A stretch of 64,000 bases of DNA, from the NCBI RefSeq assembly GCF_018401815.1, contig NZ_JAGYKG010000005.1:186001-250000 (forward strand). Direction: 5' to 3'. A program made the translations under genes and the position numbers. Position 1 is the stretch's first letter, and each line of letters opens with the position of its first letter. The notes beneath the pieces were generated by a model. It searched no databases, had not been told where the DNA came from, and worked only from the letters and a program-made list of their open reading frames with translations. Source of the stretch: Nonlabens sp. GTDB taxonomy: Bacteria > Bacteroidota > Bacteroidia > Flavobacteriales > Flavobacteriaceae. Shown here one piece after another: positions 58,339 through 64,000 of the stretch.

Positions 58339-58854
58339 ATGAAAAAAGCAATAAAATTTACACCGAAAGAAATTTTCTTCGGAATGAATCAGTACCGTTA
58401 CCGCTGGATCACTTTTAATGATACATTAACTGGTGGAAAATCTACCAGTAAATTGGAACAGCAACAAGATTGGATTACCTATAGCGGAATCATTAGAAAT
58501 ATCAACAACTCTGCTTGGAGCTGCATGAGATCTAATAAAATTGAGCAAGATTTAAGTGATTATAGCCTTATTGAAATCAAGCTAAAAACAGATGGTCGAC
58601 CTTATGCTTTTGAAATAGAATATAATGAAGGCTGGCAAAATGAAAAGTTAGTCTCTATGATTTATACGTTGCCCCACCATTGGACGACCGTACAACTTCC
58701 TATACATCAATTTAAACATGCCAAATTGAGGCAAATACTTGATAAAAAATTAGATGAATCTGTTTTAAATCATGTTTTAAGATATAATTTTCATGTTGCT
58801 GAAGAAATAACAGGACCCTTTCAGTTAGATATTGAATGCATTAGATTTATTTAA
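58339..58854 (+). CDS. CIA30-like protein, divergent
   Basis: The start is uncertain: ATG 58339 gives MKKAIKFTP, while ATG 58303 adds 12 hydrophobic residues. The 171-residue protein shows the CIA30-like order W-x-x-x-ND-x-x-x-GG-x-S (WITFNDTLTGGKSTS), then ITYSGIIRNINNSAWSCMRS and IEIKLKTDGRPYAFEIEY. It is a likely distant relative of 8380-8922, but lacks the RVMGG signature. Function is unknown. Confidence 0.62.
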   Translation: MKKAIKFTPKEIFFGMNQYRYRWITFNDTLTGGKSTSKLEQQQDWITYSGIIRNINNSAWSCMRSNKIEQDLSDYSLIEIKLKTDGRPYAFEIEYNEGWQNEKLVSMIYTLPHHWTTVQLPIHQFKHAKLRQILDKKLDESVLNHVLRYNFHVAEEITGPFQLDIECIRFI

Positions 58855-58874
58855 TACAACTGATTTCAGTAAAC

Positions 58875-58908
58875 AAAAAAGCCATTTCAAATGATTGAAA
58901 TGGCTTTT
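58875..58908. terminator. Bidirectional terminator
   Basis: AAAAGCCATTTCAA, loop ATGA, TTGAAATGGCTTTT. It lies between the convergent CIA30-like and kinase genes. Confidence 0.9.
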
Positions 58909-58926
58909 ATCTTTAAATACTATCAG

Positions 58927-59793
58927 CTAAGGAGTTATTGTTTGTATCTTTTTGATATGATAATCAACCAAACCATCTATAGGTCTACGGACGATATTCC
59001 CCACCTCATAGCCAAACTCTGCAGCAACTTGTTTAATTCTTGCTTGAGCAAAATGAGCAATACTTCCCACAAAATGAACTTCATGAGACTTGATCTCTTC
59101 TCTAAATTGTAAAATCATATTGCGAGAGAATTTACGCAATCCTTTTCTCAACAGTTTTTTAATATAACGTTCCTCTAAGTTTTGAAAAATAAACTCGGCA
59201 TGTTTTGCTAAATAGGCATTGGGATTAGGTTGTTTGTATAGATTGAACTTAATGAAATCTGGATCCATATTGTACAACTCTGCAAACTTAACCATTAGAT
59301 CAACTGGCATGTTTTTAAAACCGTAATCCCTTAATAGATTCTTTCCATACCAATTACCGCTAGCTTCATCCATAAGAGTATATCCTAAAGAAACTACACG
59401 TTGCTCTATCTTTTTGCCATCAGAAAAACAACAATTAGATCCTGTGCCCAATATACAAACTACACCTGGTTGATCTCCCACAGCAGCATATACAGCTGCA
59501 GCTGTGTCTTCTTTAACTTCTACCTCACTGTTATGAAAATACCTCTTGAGCAAATTTTCTAAAGCATTCCTAGGGTCTTCTGTACCACATCCGGCACCGT
59601 AGAAAAAAACTTTACTAATCCGGTCTTTGTGAGCCACCAGTTCTTCACTTTCTTCTATGCGCTCTAAGAGTTGGTTAATTGAAAGAATAGCTGGATTCAT
59701 TCCACGAGTACGTGATTTAAACAATATCTCGCCACCATTATCTAGGGCTATCCAATCAGATTTGGTAGAACCACTATCTACAATAAGAATCAT
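58927..59793 (-). CDS. BadF/BadG-type ASKHA kinase (N-acetylglucosamine kinase-like)
   Basis: The 288-residue protein has the actin-like ATPase fold. VDSGSTKSDWIALD is the phosphate 1 motif, GTGSNCCFSDG is the second glycine loop, and DEASGNWYGKNLLRDYG is the substrate region. It resembles eukaryotic and bacterial GlcNAc kinases in the BcrAD/BadFG family. The exact sugar is not certain. It lies downstream of pfkA and gapA on the minus strand, separated by a terminator. Confidence 0.82.
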   Translation of the reverse strand: MILIVDSGSTKSDWIALDNGGEILFKSRTRGMNPAILSINQLLERIEESEELVAHKDRISKVFFYGAGCGTEDPRNALENLLKRYFHNSEVEVKEDTAAAVYAAVGDQPGVVCILGTGSNCCFSDGKKIEQRVVSLGYTLMDEASGNWYGKNLLRDYGFKNMPVDLMVKFAELYNMDPDFIKFNLYKQPNPNAYLAKHAEFIFQNLEERYIKKLLRKGLRKFSRNMILQFREEIKSHEVHFVGSIAHFAQARIKQVAAEFGYEVGNIVRRPIDGLVDYHIKKIQTITP

Positions 59794-59819
59794 AAAATTA
59801 CTTTGAAATTAATAAATAA

Positions 59820-59856
59820 AAAAAGAGTTGTAATTGGAGCAATCACAACTCTTTTT
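59820..59856 (-). terminator. Intrinsic terminator after gapA
   Basis: AAAAAGAGTTGT / ACAACTCTTTTT stem with an inner ATTG/CAAT pairing. The T run is good on both strands. It separates gapA from the kinase gene. Confidence 0.88.
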
Positions 59857-59862
59857 AAGAAT

Positions 59863-60867
59863 TTATAAACTGTTAACCTTTTCTGCAAGGTCAACTAGTT
59901 TGCTAGAATAACCAAACTCATTATCATACCAGCTTACTAATTTAAAGAATGTCGAATTCAATTCGATAGCAGCAGCTGCATCATAGATACTTGTGCGAGC
60001 ATCACCAACAAAATCCTGAGAAACAACCGCTTCATCAGTGTATCCTACCACTCCTTTCATTGCACCTGTAGAGGCTTTCTTAAAAGCAGCATGTATTTCT
60101 TCAAGATTAGTCTCCTTTTCTAACTTTACCGTTAAATCTACAACAGACACATCTACTGTTGGAACTCGGAAAGCCATACCCGTCAATTTGCCTTGCAGAG
60201 AAGGAATTACCTTGGCCACTGCTACAGCAGCACCAGTTGTTGCAGGAATGATATTATTCAACGTGCTGCGTCCCAATCGATAGTCTTTTTTGCTTGGAGA
60301 ATCAACAGTTTGTTGAGTAGCTGTAGCGGCATGAACTGTAGTCATTAATGCTTCTTTGATACCAAAGTTGTCATTTAGAATCTTTGCCATAGGTGCCAGA
60401 CAGTTTGTTGTACAAGAGGCATTGGAAACAATGGTGTGAGCTGCGGTTAACTCAGAATCGTTTACACCCATAACAAACATAGGAGCTGTCTTAGATGGTG
60501 CAGAAATGACTACTTTCTTTGCCCCTGCATCAATATGAGCTTGCGCATTATCAAGCTCGGTAAATATCCCTGTGCAATCTGCAACAACGTCTACGTCTAC
60601 TTCGTTCCACTTTAGATTTTTTGGATCGCGCTCGCTAGTCACACGAACTTCAATACCATCGATGATTAAATTACCATCTTTGATCTCGATCGTACCACCA
60701 TAACGGCCGTGCACAGAATCATACTCTAGTAAATAAGCCAGTTGCTCAACATCCACTAAATCATTTATAGCGACAACTTCAACATTTTCTCTATTTAACG
60801 TTGCTCTAAAAACTATTCGACCTATACGTCCAAATCCGTTTATTCCTAATCTCAATTTTTTACTCAT
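59863..60867 (-). CDS. gapA: Glyceraldehyde-3-phosphate dehydrogenase
   Basis: GapA is the central glycolytic oxidation step. The 334-residue protein has [10 protein letters not shown], the catalytic Cys in [12 protein letters not shown] (around residue 152), and ending [13 protein letters not shown] preference is suggested by INDL at the end of strand 2. Its leader carries three tandem 9-bp repeats. Confidence 0.97.
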   Translation of the reverse strand: MSKKLRLGINGFGRIGRIVFRATLNRENVEVVAINDLVDVEQLAYLLEYDSVHGRYGGTIEIKDGNLIIDGIEVRVTSERDPKNLKWNEVDVDVVADCTGIFTELDNAQAHIDAGAKKVVISAPSKTAPMFVMGVNDSELTAAHTIVSNASCTTNCLAPMAKILNDNFGIKEALMTTVHAATATQQTVDSPSKKDYRLGRSTLNNIIPATTGAAVAVAKVIPSLQGKLTGMAFRVPTVDVSVVDLTVKLEKETNLEEIHAAFKKASTGAMKGVVGYTDEAVVSQDFVGDARTSIYDAAAAIELNSTFFKLVSWYDNEFGYSSKLVDLAEKVNSL

Positions 60868-60868
60868 T

Positions 60869-60895
60869 TTTAAATTATTTAAATTATTTAAATTA
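60869..60895. repeat. Three tandem 9-bp repeats in the gapA leader
   Basis: TTTAAATTA repeats three times perfectly, ending one base before the gapA ATG (minus strand, where each reads TAATTTAAA). The result is a wholly A/T leader immediately before the start codon. Confidence 0.8.
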
Positions 60896-60989
60896 TACTA
60901 TTCTTTTAATAGGCACACTGGATACATTAAAGGCACCCAATGAATTTAATTCCTTCACTAATTCTAAACAGTTGGCCCTGTTCTTTTTA

Positions 60990-61976
60990 TTAAGTGGTCA
61001 TGATATCACTTACACGTATCAATTCGATATCTATATCTGTCTTGCCTTTCACTGCTTGATCAATAGGACAAAGCACCATTTGGGTGTCTCTTATTCCTAC
61101 CATGTAGTTTGTTTTTCCTTCTAGCAGACTTTCTACTGCCTTTACTCCCATGCGACTGGCGAGTACCCGATCAAAACAGGATGGTGAGCCACCACGTTGC
61201 ATATGACCTAATACAGAAACACGTACATCATATTCCGGTAAATTGGCTTCAACGTAATCCTTCAATTCAAAAACATTATCTCCTGTTTTATCTCCTTCGG
61301 CCACAACTACTATACTAGACGATTTTCCTGAAAGTCTCGATCTCTTTAAGCTTTCAATCAATCGCTCCTTTCCTAAATCCTCTTCAGGAATTAAAATCTC
61401 TTCAGCTCCAGCACCAACACCAGCATTTAATGCAATATGGCCTACATCTCTTCCCATTACTTCAACAAAGAACAGACGGTCGTGAGAACTTGCCGTGTCT
61501 CTTATTTTATCAATTGCTTCAACTACCGTATTTAAGGCAGTATCATAACCTAGTGTATAAGAAGTTCCATAAATATCATTATCTATAGTTCCTGGTATTC
61601 CCATCATTGGAAAATCAAATTCTTCAGAAAAAATCATGGCACCAGTAAAACTTCCATCTCCTCCAATAACTACTATAGCGTCAAGACCTTTTTCTCTCGC
61701 TTTCGCGAAAGCGGTTTTCCTACCTTCCTTAGTCCTAAAATCTTTAGAACGGGCACTTTTAAGTATGGTTCCACCTTTATTGATGATGTTATTCACACTG
61801 CGAGCGTCCATTTCTTTGAAGTCTCCTTCTATTAAACCTTGGTAGCCTCTATAGATCCCAATACACTCTATTTGGTGAAAGGCACAAGTACGCACCACTG
61901 ATCTAATGGCGGCATTCATTCCAGGAGAATCCCCTCCCGAGGTCATGACACCTATTTTATTAATCTTATTGTTCAT
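60990..61976 (-). CDS. pfkA: ATP-dependent 6-phosphofructokinase
   Basis: PfkA commits fructose 6-phosphate to glycolysis. The 328-residue protein has GVMTSGGDSPGMNAAIR, VVIGGDGSFTGA, the catalytic GTIDNDIYGT and EVMGRDVGHIAL. The Gly-rich GGDGS rather than the PPi-specific GDD supports ATP use. The palindrome at 61698 is read as AFAKA on the minus strand. It lies upstream of gapA. Confidence 0.96.
   Translation of the reverse strand: MNNKINKIGVMTSGGDSPGMNAAIRSVVRTCAFHQIECIGIYRGYQGLIEGDFKEMDARSVNNIINKGGTILKSARSKDFRTKEGRKTAFAKAREKGLDAIVVIGGDGSFTGAMIFSEEFDFPMMGIPGTIDNDIYGTSYTLGYDTALNTVVEAIDKIRDTASSHDRLFFVEVMGRDVGHIALNAGVGAGAEEILIPEEDLGKERLIESLKRSRLSGKSSSIVVVAEGDKTGDNVFELKDYVEANLPEYDVRVSVLGHMQRGGSPSCFDRVLASRMGVKAVESLLEGKTNYMVGIRDTQMVLCPIDQAVKGKTDIDIELIRVSDIMTT
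61698..61713. repeat. Iterated palindrome, copy 15 (in pfkA)
   Basis: A perfect CGCTTTCGCGAAAGCG, read on the minus strand as Thr-Ala-Phe-Ala-Lys-Ala-Arg. Confidence 0.9.
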
Positions 61977-62092
61977 TGAATTTTTAATAAAAACTGTGCT
62001 AATCTATTAAAGTTTTACGAGTGAAAGTAGTGAATTATTCTATATTTATCGTTTTAAGAAAATTCAATCGTTATCGTTAATAACTTTTATTC

Positions 62093-63835
62093 ATGAAATT
62101 AGAATTCATAGACATTTGCATCATTATTCTCTTCTTTTTGATATCTCTAGCTATTGGACTTATCGTCTCCAAAAGAAGCTCCAAAGACAGTTCCTCCTTT
62201 TATCTTTCTGGAAGGAATATGCCTTGGTGGTTGTTAGGTGTATCTATGGTCGCTACTACTTTTGCAGCAGACACCCCCAATCTTGTGGCTGGACTTGTAA
62301 GAGCAGATGGTGTTTCTGGAAATTGGGTATGGTGGGCCTTTCTACTTACTGGAATGCTCACGGTGTTTTTTTATGCACGCTTATGGCGTCGCAGTGGCAT
62401 CACCACAGACCTCGAATTTTATGAAATGCGATACAGCGGTAAAAGTGCCGCGTTTTTAAGAGGTTTTAGAGCCTTGTATTTAGGAGTCGTTTTTAATATT
62501 ATTATAATGGCAACCGTTTGCCTTGCTGCTATCAAAATAGGACATGTTATGTTTGGTTTTAGTGCTGCAACTACCCTTACCTATGCCTCTATAGTCACTC
62601 TAGCCTACTCCTTACTCGGGGGATTAAAAGGAGTTTTAATTACTGATTTTGTTCAATTTATTATTGCTATGGTTGGTTCTATTTGGGCGACATGGTACAT
62701 TCTGGACCTGCCAGAAATCAACGGTATGGCAAATCTAATTGCACATCCCAACGTACAAGACAAATTAAATGTATTCCCAGACTTCTCTAATACCGATTTG
62801 ATGATGGGGATATTCATTGTTCCTATTGCTGTGCAGTGGTGGAGCACATGGTACCCCGGGGCTGAACCTGGCGGAGGTGGTTATATCGCCCAACGCATGC
62901 TGGCAGCTAAAGATGAAAAAAATGCCACTTGGGCAGTATTGTTTTTTAATCTCGCACATTATGCATTACGCCCTTGGCCGTGGATCATTATAGGACTAGC
63001 TTCTCTTATCCTATATCCCAATCTGGAATCTTTAGCAGTGGCATTTCCTAATCTCGACCCAAGCTTTATCAAAGATGATTTGAGCTATCCAGCGATGCTG
63101 ACCTTTTTACCCGCTGGGTTATTAGGACTGGTAGTAACTTCTCTAGTTGCAGCATTTATGAGCACTATTTCAACACATTTGAATTGGGGGTCCAGTTACG
63201 TAGTAAATGATTTTTATGCAAGGTTTATCCGTAAAAGTGCCACCGAAAAACAAAAAGTTATTACAGGACAATTTTCCATGGTTCTTATGATGGTATGTGC
63301 TGCATCACTTTCTTTTGTTCTGGAAGAAGCTAAATTTGCCTTTGACCTGATCATACAAATAGGTGCGGGATCTGGATTGTTATTTATTTTGAGGTGGTTT
63401 TGGTACCGCATTAATCCGTGGTCAGAACTTACTGCAATGGCAGTTTCTTTTTGCATGGCCGTCTTATTTTTTATCAATTCCAGTACAGAATTAGGATTGA
63501 AAAACGAGTTGTTTGGAGATCTGCAAAGTTGGGAAATGATATGCATCAACGTATTGATTACCAGTATATCTTGGTTGACTGTGACCTTCCTAACTGATAC
63601 AAGTAACCAAAAAACTATAGATGGTTTTCATGCTGCTATTTTTGGCAAAGAATCAAAGTTTCACAACTTCCAATTCAAGACACTAGGCTTTCTATTTGGA
63701 GTAATGGGGGTTTACAGTTTGTTATTTGCTACTGGTAAATTGCTCTATGGCCAATTGGAAATAGGTTTTGCATTACTAGGGGTTTTTATTGCGTGTACTT
63801 CAGGAATTATTGTTTTAAGAAAAAAACTTTTTTAG
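62093..63835 (+). CDS. Sodium:solute symporter family transporter
   Basis: The 580-residue membrane protein has about 13-14 helices. It contains SSS-family features: SFYLSGRNMPWWLLGVSMVATTFAADTP near the start and LGLVVTSLVAAFMSTISTHLNWGSSYVVNDFYARF in the middle, the sodium-site helix TM8. The motif GLKGVLITDFVQFIIAM is typical. The solute is not predictable; adjacency to sugar enzymes hints at a carbohydrate. It is divergent from pfkA. Confidence 0.88.
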   Translation: MKLEFIDICIIILFFLISLAIGLIVSKRSSKDSSSFYLSGRNMPWWLLGVSMVATTFAADTPNLVAGLVRADGVSGNWVWWAFLLTGMLTVFFYARLWRRSGITTDLEFYEMRYSGKSAAFLRGFRALYLGVVFNIIIMATVCLAAIKIGHVMFGFSAATTLTYASIVTLAYSLLGGLKGVLITDFVQFIIAMVGSIWATWYILDLPEINGMANLIAHPNVQDKLNVFPDFSNTDLMMGIFIVPIAVQWWSTWYPGAEPGGGGYIAQRMLAAKDEKNATWAVLFFNLAHYALRPWPWIIIGLASLILYPNLESLAVAFPNLDPSFIKDDLSYPAMLTFLPAGLLGLVVTSLVAAFMSTISTHLNWGSSYVVNDFYARFIRKSATEKQKVITGQFSMVLMMVCAASLSFVLEEAKFAFDLIIQIGAGSGLLFILRWFWYRINPWSELTAMAVSFCMAVLFFINSSTELGLKNELFGDLQSWEMICINVLITSISWLTVTFLTDTSNQKTIDGFHAAIFGKESKFHNFQFKTLGFLFGVMGVYSLLFATGKLLYGQLEIGFALLGVFIACTSGIIVLRKKLF

Positions 63836-64000
63836 CTCTTTTTCAAGCTGCATAAATCGCTTGGCAACTAACAATCGAATGATGTTTTGATTCACCCTTA
63901 ACTAATATCCAACTCAATTAAAAAAAAGTACGCAAATTATAGGACTGATTGGATACCAGCTTCTTAGGAATCAAAAAGGTATCGAGAGTCGCTTTGTGTA
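63836..64000. other. Window end
   Basis: 165 bp after the symporter. I see no gene or clear terminator. Confidence 0.4.

Overview
The window looks like a chromosome segment from a marine member of the Flavobacteriaceae (Nonlabens/Dokdonia-like; the genus is an inference). The evidence is the gliding lipoprotein GldI, a fused CcsB-CcsA cytochrome c biogenesis protein, a DUF349 repeat protein, methylmalonyl-CoA mutase in two subunits, TAnnTTTG promoter boxes of the Bacteroidetes type, few Shine-Dalgarno sites, and low G+C. Most of it is housekeeping DNA in short operons. I see no rRNA, tRNA or CRISPR.

Layout. 1-3.4 kb: a truncated unknown gene, a small ORF, a methyltransferase, a REP-like repeat and ung. 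3.6-8.1 kb: operon udk, divIC-like, mutA, mutB. 8.4-11.3 kb: a CIA30 protein and a three-gene envelope operon. 11.4-15.3 kb: ferredoxin divergent from a LuxC-type acyl-CoA reductase, then serC and serA. 15.4-19.2 kb: pirin, a serine-hydrolase-like protein lacking its catalytic lysine, and two small conserved proteins. 19.4-26.3 kb: ccsBA, a DUF2520 protein, kdsC, a UbiA prenyltransferase, maf and ndk. 26.6-29.4 kb: nrnA, gldI and a cyclophilin-FKBP lipoprotein. 29.5-38.2 kb: ridA, nucleoside phosphorylase, a cytoplasmic substrate-binding protein, a Dus enzyme, a B12-type radical SAM protein, a beta-propeller lipoprotein, an RsmB-type methyltransferase and a GNAT. 38.5-42.1 kb: purL.

42.1-45.4 kb is the only clearly accessory region. 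It holds three related genes for small exported proteins: one intact, one with FN3 repeats split by a single in-frame stop, and one cut off by a decayed IS3-family element. It also holds a lone copy of the IS end. 45.5-64 kb returns to core genes: a zinc metalloprotease, rel, a Fur-family regulator, purA, two tandem DUF368 genes separated by one stop codon, aroE, a DUF349 protein, two poorly known proteins, a BadF-type kinase, gapA, pfkA and a sodium:solute symporter.

The most striking signal is not a gene. A 16-bp palindrome, CGCTTTCGCGAAAGCG, occurs 15 times (allowing one or two changes, mostly in the outer bases) in 64 kb, about once per 4 kb. It lies both between genes and inside conserved enzyme genes. 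In seven of nine coding copies it is read in the same frame as Ala-Phe-Ala-Lys-Ala. It resembles in style the cyanobacterial HIP1 repeat, and its function is unknown to me.
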